This document shows positions 44,784-55,028 of a DNA stretch of 64,000 nucleotides, piece after piece. How positions within the stretch are numbered: the first letter of the stretch is position 1; each line of letters opens with the position of its first letter. This DNA is from Bacteroidota bacterium (GTDB lineage: Bacteria; Bacteroidota; Bacteroidia; B-17B0; Aurantibacillaceae), in contig JADBXZ010000051.1 of the NCBI GenBank assembly GCA_020403265.1, forward strand, positions 1 through 64,000, read 5' to 3'. A program made the translations under genes and the position numbers. The notes beneath the pieces were generated by a model, which saw only the letters and a program-made list of their open reading frames with translations, was not told the DNA's origin and made no database searches.

Positions 44784-45763
44784 AATTTACTTAATTCATT
44801 TTTCAAATGATTAATGACGTTCACCTCAACTGGGTCAACATTTTTATTTTCTGCAATGTAACAGCTAACGTAATCGCCAATGTTGATTAAATAAAAAAAC
44901 TGTTCTAGCTTCGTATTGCCTTTAGCTTCAATATCAATAACTTTGGCGGAGAATTTTTGAAATAAAGGTTTACAAACTTCATAACGTTTTTTTGTTCTGC
45001 TAAAGTCAAAGGAAGTGTGAAAAGTAACTACAACCAAATTCTCATTTCTTTCAGTCCAACCTACTAATTCATTATGGTTCATTTCAGGAAAAACATGATG
45101 CCAGCATAATTGTTTGCCATTCTCATTCACTTGCTGTCTGAATCTTACGCATACACCCTCACTTCCACCTAAACTATAAATCACGGCTAATTTACCGGTT
45201 AAATCATCAGCTATTGTTTTAGCTTCATTTTTAATTTGACTGTTAAAGTCAATTAAAAGTTGTTGTGATTGTTCAACCTCCTCTAACAAAGAAGCAGGAG
45301 CTAATTTCTTTTGTATGAAAATTTTAATGAGTTGCACTAAGGAAAAACCAATGCAAGAGCGTGGCGGCTGTCCCCCTGGAATCTCAATGAATTCAATTAA
45401 ATTTTGCTTTGCCAATTCTAAAATTTTCCCTCCACTTGTTACACAAACTATTTGAGCATGCTTGCTCATAGCTTGTTCCATGGCCTGCACTGTTTCTTCT
45501 GTGTTACCGGAGTAACTCGACACAATCAATAATGTATTTTCATTAACGAAAGCAGGCAAAAAATAATCCTTATTAATTAAAACAGGCACTTTAACAGAAT
45601 CCATTAATACTTCTGTAAGTATAGTTCCTCCAATACCAGATCCCCCTAAACCAGTCACTACTACATTATGTATTGGCTTATTTGGCTCGCTGACTACAGC
45701 TGAATTGGCTATCGAAAGGGCTTCTTTTAATTGATTCGGAAAATTATCGACAAGTTTAATCAT
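44780..45763 (-). CDS. Bifunctional phosphoglucose/phosphomannose isomerase
   Basis: SIS-domain sugar-phosphate isomerase (327 aa) that interconverts glucose-6-P or mannose-6-P with fructose-6-P. Motifs are VVTGLGGSGIGGTIL, the phosphate-binding SSYSGNTEETVQAM, and a C-terminal PEMNHNELVGWTE that matches the bacterial/archaeal dual-specificity Pgi/Pmi type. The length is near the usual 300-350 aa. A full promoter lies directly upstream and the gene overlaps lipB by four bases. Confidence 0.88.
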   Translation of the reverse strand: MIKLVDNFPNQLKEALSIANSAVVSEPNKPIHNVVVTGLGGSGIGGTILTEVLMDSVKVPVLINKDYFLPAFVNENTLLIVSSYSGNTEETVQAMEQAMSKHAQIVCVTSGGKILELAKQNLIEFIEIPGGQPPRSCIGFSLVQLIKIFIQKKLAPASLLEEVEQSQQLLIDFNSQIKNEAKTIADDLTGKLAVIYSLGGSEGVCVRFRQQVNENGKQLCWHHVFPEMNHNELVGWTERNENLVVVTFHTSFDFSRTKKRYEVCKPLFQKFSAKVIDIEAKGNTKLEQFFYLINIGDYVSCYIAENKNVDPVEVNVINHLKNELSKF

Positions 45764-45770
45764 AGACTTA

Positions 45771-45800
45771 CAAATTTAAAAAATTCAATTAAATTTTCAA
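45771..45800 (-). promoter_or_regulatory. Promoter of the isomerase-lipB operon
   Basis: On the minus strand TTG (45798-45800), 19 bases, then TAAATTTG (45771-45778). The ATG at 45763 follows only 7 bases after the -7 box, so the transcript should be leaderless or nearly so. Confidence 0.75.
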
Positions 45801-46358
45801 TTAAAATTTTCCTTCGTTTAACAACAACTTTGTTTTCAAAACACCAACCATGCTTAATGAATCTGTTATTTCGCCATTCATTACCATTTGATACACAGTT
45901 TCAAAAGGTAATTTTTTAACAACCAACTCCTCACTCTCCTCGGGTTCAGATTCTTCAAAAGAAAGGCCTTGTGCAAGATAAATGTGACAATATTCGTCTG
46001 TTGCAGAATTACTGGTATGCATATTACAAAGCAATGTAAATTTGTTAGCAACAATGCCGGTTTCTTCTTTCAATTCACGCTTTGCAGATTCCAAAGGGCT
46101 ATCATTTAATGGCCCGCCACCTTCAATGATTTCCCAACTATAAGAGTTAAGTGGAAATCTCCATTGACCTACGATCCAAGTATTATGATCTTCATCTAAT
46201 GGAATTATACCAATAGCCAGATTTTTGAAGTGAATTGTTCCATAAATTCCAGGCCTAGAAGCAGGATTAATCACTTCATGATGATTTACCTCTATCCATG
46301 GCGATTCATAAACTTTTTTAACAGAATTAATTTTCCATGGATTTGTTTGGTGGCTCAT
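45801..46358 (-). CDS. Nudix hydrolase
   Basis: Pyrophosphohydrolase of 185 residues, probably of the ADP-ribose pyrophosphatase type. The Nudix box reads EGGGPLND followed by RELKEETGI, with Asp in place of the first Glu. A strand with WIVGQWRFPLNSYSWEI precedes it, as in ADP-sugar hydrolases. The substrate cannot be settled by sequence. It ends at the promoter of the isomerase gene and is probably transcribed separately. Confidence 0.9.
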   Translation of the reverse strand: MSHQTNPWKINSVKKVYESPWIEVNHHEVINPASRPGIYGTIHFKNLAIGIIPLDEDHNTWIVGQWRFPLNSYSWEIIEGGGPLNDSPLESAKRELKEETGIVANKFTLLCNMHTSNSATDEYCHIYLAQGLSFEESEPEESEELVVKKLPFETVYQMVMNGEITDSLSMVGVLKTKLLLNEGKF

Positions 46359-46402
46359 AATATAGATTAGTCTAAAGATTAAAAATAATTATCACACTTT
46401 TT

Positions 46403-46418
46403 ATTTGTCTCGACAAAT
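46403..46418. promoter_or_regulatory. Palindrome upstream of the SprB-like gene
   Basis: ATTTGTC TC GACAAAT is a perfect 7-bp inverted repeat with a 2-base centre, in the 116-bp gap between the divergent Nudix and adhesin genes and just ahead of a TATATTTA box. It is a candidate operator for the adhesin. Confidence 0.45.
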
Positions 46419-46474
46419 TTTACTATATTTATCGATATAATTTTATAGGTTGTAAAAATACGTTAAAAAAATTT

Positions 46475-49400
46475 ATGCGCCCTTTTGGTTCTATAAAACA
46501 GCTTTTACTAAACGCTAGTCTCATGCTTTGTAGTTTTTTAACATTTGGGCAGGATTTGTATTGGATTGGCAGTTCAGGAAGTTTTAATGACCCAAATCAC
46601 TGGAGCTTGACAAAAAATGGAGTGTCAGCCGGCATAATACCGAATAAAAATATAACCATACATTTTGAAAAAGAAGAAGCAGGAACAATTGTAGTTAGTT
46701 TCGTTGGGGCATCTAACTTCAAAAAGTTACAGGTTCTTAATTCTTTAACACAATATCATTTTATTTTTTCCAATTTTTCTGAAACTAGTATATGGGGTGA
46801 CTTTGAATTAGCTCCTAACAGCAAAATAAGCGGCTCAGGTAAGTTCATTTTCAATAACGAAGGATCACTTTCTAAAATTAATTTTTTAAATCAGAGTTAT
46901 GACGGAGACATCCTATTTAAAGGTGGAAATTGGCAAATAAAATCAATTAATACCTCCGACGATAACAGTTTAGTCTTGGAAGAAGGAAAATTCAATTTGA
47001 ATAATGCAAGAATCAATACAGGTAATTTCGTTAGTAAAACAGGTAACGTTCAAATTAACAATATTAATTCAATACTAGATGTAAAAAAAAGTTTCGAAAT
47101 AGGAAACTCCACACAATTTAACTCAAATGGCTTATATGTTAAAACTCCGCTTGACCTAGAACATTACAAAATATCAAATGGCGTAAACTTTGGTTCAAAC
47201 TATAAAACTTTAAACTCAACTTTTGCTGTTTGCGGGGCAACATTAAGTTCAGTTGGGATTTCTTGTTCAGGCGTTTGTGATGGTACTTTAGTTTTAAATA
47301 TTGATCCTACTTGTCCGGGTGCGCCATACACTTTAAATTGGAGTAATCCTTCATGTGCGTTGCCAACTCTGAATAATGTTGGGCCTGGTACGCATACCAT
47401 CACCGGACTTTGCGCTTGTGCAGACTTTTACAGCGTGTTGGTTTTTGATAACATTGGTAACTTACTTACAATATCGAACCAAGTTAATATTCCAGGACAA
47501 TCAGCTATCAACTTTGTGCCAATTGCTTTTGTTCAACCACTTTGTTTTGGGAATTGCAATGGTTCAATTACTGCCAATTTAAGCGGTAGTGTTGGTCCTT
47601 ATACAGTTACCATAAATGGAAGCTCGGTTGTACCGGTTCCTTCCGGTAACACAACTTATTCTATGCTTTGTGGCGGAACAAATTCCTTTTCTGTAATTGA
47701 CACAAAAGGCTGTGTTCGTAACTTCACGATTAATTTAAATCAACCGCCCACTTTAACACTTACGTCTGTTACTTCAAGCATTAATTGTAACAGTGTATGT
47801 AATGGATCAGTTGTTATTAATCCAGTTGGTGGTACACCAAATTACACCGTTGTAAGCTCCATACCTACAACAAGTAATGTGTCCACAGGAGGTTCAGTTG
47901 CATTAACAGGGCTTTGTCAGGGTGTTGTTACCACAACTATAACAGACTTTAGAGGCTGCATCAGAACTTCCACATTTACAATTAATCAGCCTCCTACTTT
48001 AACTGTTACATCAACACAGACAAATGTTGCTTGCTTTGGCTCTTGCACAGGAATTGGTTCAGTTACTCCTTCAGGAGGCACAGCTCCTTACACTTTTACC
48101 TGGACACCGGGTGGGAATAATTCCCCGATAAATTCAACACTTTGCGCAGGTGTTAACACTGTAACCATTCGGGATAATAACAATTGTACATTAGTTCAGA
48201 CTTTAACAATAACACAATCTCCTTCTATAAGTATTTCAGCAACCCAAACCAATGTACTTTGCAATGCTCAATGCAATGGTGCTGCAAGTGTGACAGCATC
48301 AGGAGGCGCTGGTGCATTTACGTTTACATGGGTGGCACCCGGAAACACAACCATTTCAACAACTCAAAGCGCAACCGGACTATGTGCAGGTGTTTACACG
48401 GTCTTTGTTAGAGATTTAAATAATTGCTTAACACAAAGTTTAGTTACAATTAACCAACCTCCAGCTTTAACAATAACGGCGCAAACACAAAGCATTCAAT
48501 GCTTTGGAGTTTGCAGTGGTGCCGCAACTGTAGTTGCAAGCGGAGGAAATGGAGCACCGTATAACGCCACATGGACACCAACAGGGTCAGGTACAATCAG
48601 CAATGCACTATGTGCCGGAAATTATACTGTAGCAGTTACAGATGCTTCAGCATGTCCTATAAGTACTGTTTTTACGATTGTTCAACCAGCATCAATCACT
48701 ATTAATGTTAGTACAACTAGTTTAAGTTGTAATGGTGTTTGCAATGGATCTATAAGTTTCACAACCTCTGGCGGTTTAGCACCAATAGCAACTCCTACGC
48801 TCCTAACACCAACAGGTTCAATTGTTGCTAATCCTCCGTATAACGCTCTTTGTGCTGGAAACTATACAATTATTGTTAGAGATGCTTCAAATTGCGTTCA
48901 AACCAGAACCGTTACTTTAGCTCAACCAAATTTATTAACAAGTAATGTTGTAACAAATTCCGTTACTTGTTTCAATGCTTGTAATGGATCGCTTTCAGGA
49001 AGCGCTGTTGGAGGTACACCAAGTTATACTCTGAGCTGGTTAACTGCAACAAGTGTTATTCCCGGAGGGTTAGTTGCCGGGGCTTGTGCTGGTACTTACA
49101 CTTTTCAAATAACAGATGCTAATGGTTGTACAAGTAATTCTGTTGTAACAATTAACCAACCGCCTGCAATCACCACCACTATTAATGCAACCAGTCCACT
49201 ATGTTTCGCAGGATGTAATGGTGTGCTAAACGCAAATGTTTCGGGTGGTGTCCCCGGTTACACATTAAATTGGTCTAATGGCTTTACTGGCAATCCAAAT
49301 ACCAATCTATGCGCCGGTGGATATACTTTGACAGTAAACGATGCGAATGGATGTACTTCAAGTTTTACTGCGGCCGTGTTGGCACCATCACCTATGACGA

Positions 49401-52400
49401 TTAATGTCTCCACCTCCTCTGTTACATGTGCTGGTAATTGTAATGGTTCTGCCACAGTTACTGTTACAGGTGGTGCTCCGGGCTATACGATGAATTTTAA
49501 TACTATTCCGGTAGTTACAAATACTACAGGAATAGTTGGGGGCCTATGTGCAGGTCCATTTATAGTAAGCGTAAATGATATAAATGGTTGTGTTCAAAAT
49601 CAAAACTTCATAATCACTCAACCTATTGCTTTAAGTGCTGCCATTACAGGAACTCAAAACAGTTGTAATGCTTGTACCGGCGCAGGAACAGTCACTGCCT
49701 CTAATGGAACGCCACCTTACACTTATTCTTGGACCAATTCTCTAAGTGTAGTTGTTTCAACTTCAAGTGTTGCATCTAATTTATGCCCTGGTAATTATAC
49801 TGCCACTGTTACAGACTCTCAAGGTTGTAATACAGCTGTAAATTACTCTGTATCACAAGTAGTAACCGTAATTGTTGTTGCCAGTGGAACAGCAATTCCG
49901 TGCTTTGGTATTTGTTCAGCAACTGCGCAAGCCAATGCTCTTGGCGGCACCTTACCTTATACTTATACCTGGAACGTAACTGCACCAACACAAACAACGC
50001 AAACAGCTACCAACTTGTGCGCTGGAAATTATACAGTTACTGTTGCTGATGCATTGGGTTGTGCAAATACAGCTACAGTTAGCTTTGCAAATCCGCCAGC
50101 AATTGTTATTGCTCCTACACTTACAAATGTTACTTGTTTCGGACAATGTAATGGTATTCTTAATTCTAATGCTACAGGAGGAACCGGTGCGTTAACATAC
50201 ACATGGCTTCCAGGTGGTCAAAACACCAGCTCTATCACCGGGCAGTGCGCCGGAAACTACACTGTTATAGTTAGAGATGCTAATGGCTGTACCCAAACTG
50301 CAACAATGTCCATTACCCAACCTCCAACATTGAATGGTACATTGAATGCAACTAATCCAAATGCTTGTATTGTTAATAACGGAAGTATTTGTGTTACACC
50401 TTCAGGTGGCTCCGGTCCTGTTTACTCATTTACATGGTCACCAGCCGGTGGTAGCGGAATAAATAGTAACTGTTATACAAATTTAGGGGCAGGTTTATAC
50501 TCTGTAGTTGTGTCTGATAACGTTGGATGTATAAGAACATTCACTGCCAATCTTAGTTCGCCAACAGGTCCAACACTTGCAATAAGTACAAATTCAATTA
50601 ATTGTTTTGGAGGTTCAAATGGGTCAGCAACTGTTACAGCAAGCGGTACACCAGCATTTACTTTTACTTGGACACCTGCTGTTGCTTTTGTCAATATTGG
50701 TAACACAAGTACCGCTACCGGTATGTTGTCTGGAACATATAATATCGGCGTTACTGATGGTAATGGGTGTATCCGAAATCAAACTATAAGTATTGTACAA
50801 TCCCCTTCATTAATTGTTAACTCTTCGGTATCAAATGCATTATGTAATGCAAGCTGCAATGGCTCAATTACATTATCAACCAGTGGCGGTACCCCAACAT
50901 ACACATTTTCCTGGTTACCTTCCTTGCCTCCAATTACCGGTCAGGGAACGCAAACAGTTACAAATCTTTGTGCCGGAAATTATACTGTCAATATTACTGA
51001 TGCTGCGAGTTGTATCGTGACTAGAACCTTCGCCATTACCCAACCTGCGGCGATTAATGTAACAGCAACGCCAAGCAATTTATTATGTAACGCAGTTTGC
51101 AACGGATCAATTACTACATTAGCTTCTGGTGGAACTGCACCATTAACATACAGCTGGGCTCCTGCAGGAAGTTTTCTTGGAGCGGTTACTCCAACTATAA
51201 TTAATCTTTGTGCGAATGTTTATACATTAACTATAACTGATGCTAATTTGTGTACTAGAATTGTAACTACGCAAGTTAATCAGCCAACTGCATTAACAAG
51301 CACTGTTAACTTTTTAGGTGCAACTTGTTCAAATTCATGTAATGGAACTGCCACAGTAACTGTCTCGGGTGGTACACCAACTTATAGTTACACTTGGAGC
51401 AGCAGTCCTTCAACCTCAAGCATTGTTAGCACATTATGTGCAGGCAATGTTGTTTCTACTGTTACTGATGGAAATGGCTGTACAGTTAATAACAGTTTTA
51501 CAATTACAGCTCCTCCAATATTTTCCTTAAATCTAAGTCCGTTTAATCCACTTTGTAATGCAGCTTGCAATGGCAGTATATCTACCTCTACGGTTGGTGC
51601 TCAAGGAGCAGTAAGTTATGTTTGGAATCCCGCAGGAAGTGGACAAAACCCTACAGGCCTATGCGCAGGTAACTACACCGTTGTTGCAACCGATGGTGCA
51701 GGCTGTGTTGCTAATTCAGCAGCTATTTTAAATAACCCACCTGCAATTTTAGCTAACGTTACATTTACTAACCCGGCTTGTAACAGTAATTGTAATGGCA
51801 TTGCTGTAAGCACACCAACCAATGCAGTTGGTGTTGTTAGTTATACTTGGCTTCCGAGTGGCACTTCCACAACATTAAATACTTTAAATGCTCAATGTGC
51901 CGGAAATTATACAGTTCAGATTCAGGATGCTAATGGTTGTGTAGATGTGCAAACCTATACATTAATAAATCCTCCTGTTTTGAATATAAATTCTTCTGTT
52001 GGTCCATCAGCTTGCTCTCCGCCTAGCGGATCCATTACTGTTTTAGCAACGGGAGGAACACCAAGTTACACCTATACCTGGTTGCCACCGGTAGTAAGTA
52101 CAAGTTCAGTATTAACCGGATTAACGGCCGGTGTTTATACAGTTGTGGTTAATGATGCTAACAATTGTACAAACACTGTTGCTATTCCGGTATCAAGTTC
52201 AAATGGACCAAGCGCGGCAGCAATTACAGTTACAAATATTACATGTAATGGACTTTGCACAGGTGCAGCATCTGTCACAACAATCACAGGAGGAACACCG
52301 GGTTATACTATTTCCTGGGTAAGTCCGCCTGCACCAGGTCCGAGCAATCCAATTTCCGGACTCTGTGCCGGTAATTATACAGCACAGATTACTGATGCTA

Positions 52401-55027
52401 ATAATTGTATTTTGTTTGCGGGAGCCACAATAACTCAACCTTCACCAATAACCATTTCACCAAGTTTTACTTTGCCAACGTGTACTGGTTTATGCAATGG
52501 TGCCATTGTTCTTAATCCAAGCGGCGGAACAGGCGGTTTTAATTATACCTGGACACCTTCAGCGCCAAATAGCGCAACTTTAACTAGCTTGTGTACCGGA
52601 AACTATAGTGTGCAAATTGCAGATGCAAATAATTGTACATCTACTCAATCTATTTCCTTCCCTGCACTTACTAATATTGCAGCTTTAACTACTTCAACTA
52701 ATAATTTATGTTTTGGTAATTGTAATGGTAATGCAAATGTGGCTGGCTTTTCAGGCGGTTTACCTCCATATACAATAAATTGGAATACCGGACAAACAAC
52801 AGGGTTCATTAGTAGCTTATGCAATGGAAGCTATACAGCCACGGTTAATGATAATCAAGGTTGTACCAACACATTTACGGCTCTAATTTCCTCGCCAAGT
52901 GCAATCACTGCAACAACCTCAGCCAGCCAACCATCTTGTGGTTTATGTAATGGCTCTTCAACTGTAATAGCCGCCGGAGGTGTAGGCCCTTACGCATTGT
53001 CTTGGACCAATGGAAGTTCAGGTACAACCGCAAGTAGTTTGTGTGCAGGGATTTATCAAGTAAACATTGTCGATTTTAACGGTTGCAGCAGCCTTCAGAA
53101 TGTATTAATAAACAGCTCTAATGGCATTACTGGTCAAACATTTAATAACCAAAATGTTTTATGTGCAGGTAACTGTAATGGTTCAACAACTGTTTCGCCA
53201 ATTGGAGGTACTGCCCCAATTACTTATAGTTGGGTTGCTCCAGCATCTACTAACAGTTTTGTATCTGGTTTATGCCCTGGTAATTATTTTGTTCAAATGA
53301 CTGATGCGCAAGGATGTATCAGAACTGCCAGTACTGCAATTAACGCAGCAACTAACCTCACATTAACACCAAGTGTCACTAATCCTTCTTGCGCTGCCAC
53401 TAATGGCAGTATTAACGTTAATGTAACAGGAGGCACAGCTCCGTACACATATACTTGGTCACCTGGTGGAGCAAACACAAGCAGTTTAACAAACCTAGGT
53501 GTTGGAAGTTATACTTTACTAACCCAAGATAATAATGGTTGTGCCTCGTCGCAGCAATTTAATTTAACTAACCCTACAGGCCCTGTATTAAGTTTTACAC
53601 AGTCGAATATCAATTGTTTTAATGCTTGCACAGGTTCTATTGTAGTTGTGGGCACAAGCACTAGTTTACCAATAACTTATAATTGGAGTAATGGCTCTAC
53701 TTCACAAACTGTTACCGGTCTATGTAACGGTATAATTACAGTTACTGTATCAGCAGGTGGATGTTTAACCATACGTAGTTTTACAATTACGCAAAATCCA
53801 GAACTTAACTTAAGTCTTTCAAATATTAATGAGCCTCGTTGTAATAATGATTGCAATGGCTCTGTAACGCTTATACCTTTTGGAGGAACCCTGCCTTATA
53901 CTTTTAGTTGGAATACTGCGCCAACAAGCAGTCTTAACCCACAAACTGCTTTATGTAGTGGAACTTATATTGCAACTGTAACTGATAACAGAGGTTGTGT
54001 AAGAACACAAACGGTCAATCTTCAAAACCCTGCCAGTTTAACTGTTACCAATACATTTAGTAATAGTACCTGTAGTAATAGTAATGATGGAAGTGCTACT
54101 GTTACTGTTTCAGGAGGTACACCAACCTATAATATTCTTTGGAATGGCCCAGCCACATTTACATCCAACTCTGCTACAATAACAAATATTCCAATTGGTA
54201 CATATACTGCGACTGTTGTTGACAGCAGAAGTTGTGCCAACACAAGCACACTACAAATAATTCCAACAACCACGCTTGTTGCGATTACAAATACGCCAAG
54301 CGCCTGTATTGGAAATTCAGTTGTTTTATCCGGAACGAATTCGATTGGAGCTAATACTTACAATTGGTTTCTATTGCCTGATTTAATTAATCCTGTTTCT
54401 ACTAATTCGCTCTTCACAATACCATTCGTTACTAATACAAGTTCATATGTTTTGCAAGTTGTGTCAACCGTAACTACCTGTATAGATACAAGAACGGTTG
54501 TTGTTTCTGCTTTGCCATTTCCGATTGTAAATGCCGGACCTTCATTCACCATTCCTTTATTCTCAACCGTAACAATTGGTGGTAATCCCACATCTCCAAC
54601 GGCTTTAAGTTATACTTGGATGCCACCATTTACTTTAGATAACTCCAATACACCTAATCCAACTGCCTCTAACACTGTTAATACGATTTACACAGTTACG
54701 GTGCAGGATGCAAATGGATGTATAGCCACTTCAACTGTTGGCGTTGATATTTATCCGGAAATTGATATTCCGAATGGATTTAGTCCAAATAACGACGGTA
54801 AAAATGATGTTTGGATAATAGACAATATTGAGCAGTTTGTGGATTGTACGGTAGAAGTTTATAATCGTTGGGGAGAACAACTATTCTTTAACCGTGGTTA
54901 TACCAAAAAATTTGACGGGAAATACAACGGCAAAGATCTACCAGTTGGAACATATTATTATGTTATTAATTTAAATCATCCTGTATATACTAAACCATAT
55001 ACCGGGCCATTAACTATTTTTAGATAA
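46475..55027 (+). CDS. Giant SprB-like repeat adhesin with T9SS type B domain
   Basis: Cell-surface protein of 2850 residues. Signal peptide LLLNASLMLCSFLTFGQ; an N-terminal beta-rich domain opens with DLYWIGSSGSFNDPNHWS at about 27-250. About 30 SprB-type repeats of roughly 80 residues then follow to about 2690, each opening with a C-x2-3-C-N-G-S/A motif and closing with LCAGNYTVTVTDANGC-like strands. The C-terminus is a type B sorting domain (IPNGFSPNNDGKNDVW, VYNRWGEQLFF, LPVGTYYYVINLNH). SprB in Flavobacterium johnsoniae is the mobile adhesin of gliding; this family member likely acts in gliding or attachment. The PorP/SprF-like gene follows after one base. Confidence 0.93.
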   Translation: MRPFGSIKQLLLNASLMLCSFLTFGQDLYWIGSSGSFNDPNHWSLTKNGVSAGIIPNKNITIHFEKEEAGTIVVSFVGASNFKKLQVLNSLTQYHFIFSNFSETSIWGDFELAPNSKISGSGKFIFNNEGSLSKINFLNQSYDGDILFKGGNWQIKSINTSDDNSLVLEEGKFNLNNARINTGNFVSKTGNVQINNINSILDVKKSFEIGNSTQFNSNGLYVKTPLDLEHYKISNGVNFGSNYKTLNSTFAVCGATLSSVGISCSGVCDGTLVLNIDPTCPGAPYTLNWSNPSCALPTLNNVGPGTHTITGLCACADFYSVLVFDNIGNLLTISNQVNIPGQSAINFVPIAFVQPLCFGNCNGSITANLSGSVGPYTVTINGSSVVPVPSGNTTYSMLCGGTNSFSVIDTKGCVRNFTINLNQPPTLTLTSVTSSINCNSVCNGSVVINPVGGTPNYTVVSSIPTTSNVSTGGSVALTGLCQGVVTTTITDFRGCIRTSTFTINQPPTLTVTSTQTNVACFGSCTGIGSVTPSGGTAPYTFTWTPGGNNSPINSTLCAGVNTVTIRDNNNCTLVQTLTITQSPSISISATQTNVLCNAQCNGAASVTASGGAGAFTFTWVAPGNTTISTTQSATGLCAGVYTVFVRDLNNCLTQSLVTINQPPALTITAQTQSIQCFGVCSGAATVVASGGNGAPYNATWTPTGSGTISNALCAGNYTVAVTDASACPISTVFTIVQPASITINVSTTSLSCNGVCNGSISFTTSGGLAPIATPTLLTPTGSIVANPPYNALCAGNYTIIVRDASNCVQTRTVTLAQPNLLTSNVVTNSVTCFNACNGSLSGSAVGGTPSYTLSWLTATSVIPGGLVAGACAGTYTFQITDANGCTSNSVVTINQPPAITTTINATSPLCFAGCNGVLNANVSGGVPGYTLNWSNGFTGNPNTNLCAGGYTLTVNDANGCTSSFTAAVLAPSPMTINVSTSSVTCAGNCNGSATVTVTGGAPGYTMNFNTIPVVTNTTGIVGGLCAGPFIVSVNDINGCVQNQNFIITQPIALSAAITGTQNSCNACTGAGTVTASNGTPPYTYSWTNSLSVVVSTSSVASNLCPGNYTATVTDSQGCNTAVNYSVSQVVTVIVVASGTAIPCFGICSATAQANALGGTLPYTYTWNVTAPTQTTQTATNLCAGNYTVTVADALGCANTATVSFANPPAIVIAPTLTNVTCFGQCNGILNSNATGGTGALTYTWLPGGQNTSSITGQCAGNYTVIVRDANGCTQTATMSITQPPTLNGTLNATNPNACIVNNGSICVTPSGGSGPVYSFTWSPAGGSGINSNCYTNLGAGLYSVVVSDNVGCIRTFTANLSSPTGPTLAISTNSINCFGGSNGSATVTASGTPAFTFTWTPAVAFVNIGNTSTATGMLSGTYNIGVTDGNGCIRNQTISIVQSPSLIVNSSVSNALCNASCNGSITLSTSGGTPTYTFSWLPSLPPITGQGTQTVTNLCAGNYTVNITDAASCIVTRTFAITQPAAINVTATPSNLLCNAVCNGSITTLASGGTAPLTYSWAPAGSFLGAVTPTIINLCANVYTLTITDANLCTRIVTTQVNQPTALTSTVNFLGATCSNSCNGTATVTVSGGTPTYSYTWSSSPSTSSIVSTLCAGNVVSTVTDGNGCTVNNSFTITAPPIFSLNLSPFNPLCNAACNGSISTSTVGAQGAVSYVWNPAGSGQNPTGLCAGNYTVVATDGAGCVANSAAILNNPPAILANVTFTNPACNSNCNGIAVSTPTNAVGVVSYTWLPSGTSTTLNTLNAQCAGNYTVQIQDANGCVDVQTYTLINPPVLNINSSVGPSACSPPSGSITVLATGGTPSYTYTWLPPVVSTSSVLTGLTAGVYTVVVNDANNCTNTVAIPVSSSNGPSAAAITVTNITCNGLCTGAASVTTITGGTPGYTISWVSPPAPGPSNPISGLCAGNYTAQITDANNCILFAGATITQPSPITISPSFTLPTCTGLCNGAIVLNPSGGTGGFNYTWTPSAPNSATLTSLCTGNYSVQIADANNCTSTQSISFPALTNIAALTTSTNNLCFGNCNGNANVAGFSGGLPPYTINWNTGQTTGFISSLCNGSYTATVNDNQGCTNTFTALISSPSAITATTSASQPSCGLCNGSSTVIAAGGVGPYALSWTNGSSGTTASSLCAGIYQVNIVDFNGCSSLQNVLINSSNGITGQTFNNQNVLCAGNCNGSTTVSPIGGTAPITYSWVAPASTNSFVSGLCPGNYFVQMTDAQGCIRTASTAINAATNLTLTPSVTNPSCAATNGSINVNVTGGTAPYTYTWSPGGANTSSLTNLGVGSYTLLTQDNNGCASSQQFNLTNPTGPVLSFTQSNINCFNACTGSIVVVGTSTSLPITYNWSNGSTSQTVTGLCNGIITVTVSAGGCLTIRSFTITQNPELNLSLSNINEPRCNNDCNGSVTLIPFGGTLPYTFSWNTAPTSSLNPQTALCSGTYIATVTDNRGCVRTQTVNLQNPASLTVTNTFSNSTCSNSNDGSATVTVSGGTPTYNILWNGPATFTSNSATITNIPIGTYTATVVDSRSCANTSTLQIIPTTTLVAITNTPSACIGNSVVLSGTNSIGANTYNWFLLPDLINPVSTNSLFTIPFVTNTSSYVLQVVSTVTTCIDTRTVVVSALPFPIVNAGPSFTIPLFSTVTIGGNPTSPTALSYTWMPPFTLDNSNTPNPTASNTVNTIYTVTVQDANGCIATSTVGVDIYPEIDIPNGFSPNNDGKNDVWIIDNIEQFVDCTVEVYNRWGEQLFFNRGYTKKFDGKYNGKDLPVGTYYYVINLNHPVYTKPYTGPLTIFR

Positions 55028-55028
55028 G

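Noticed and set aside
46475-55027. Regular repeats that might be a CRISPR array
   Set aside because: The repeats are about 240 bp, imperfect, in one open reading frame and encode Cys-rich protein modules; there are no short identical repeats with unique spacers.
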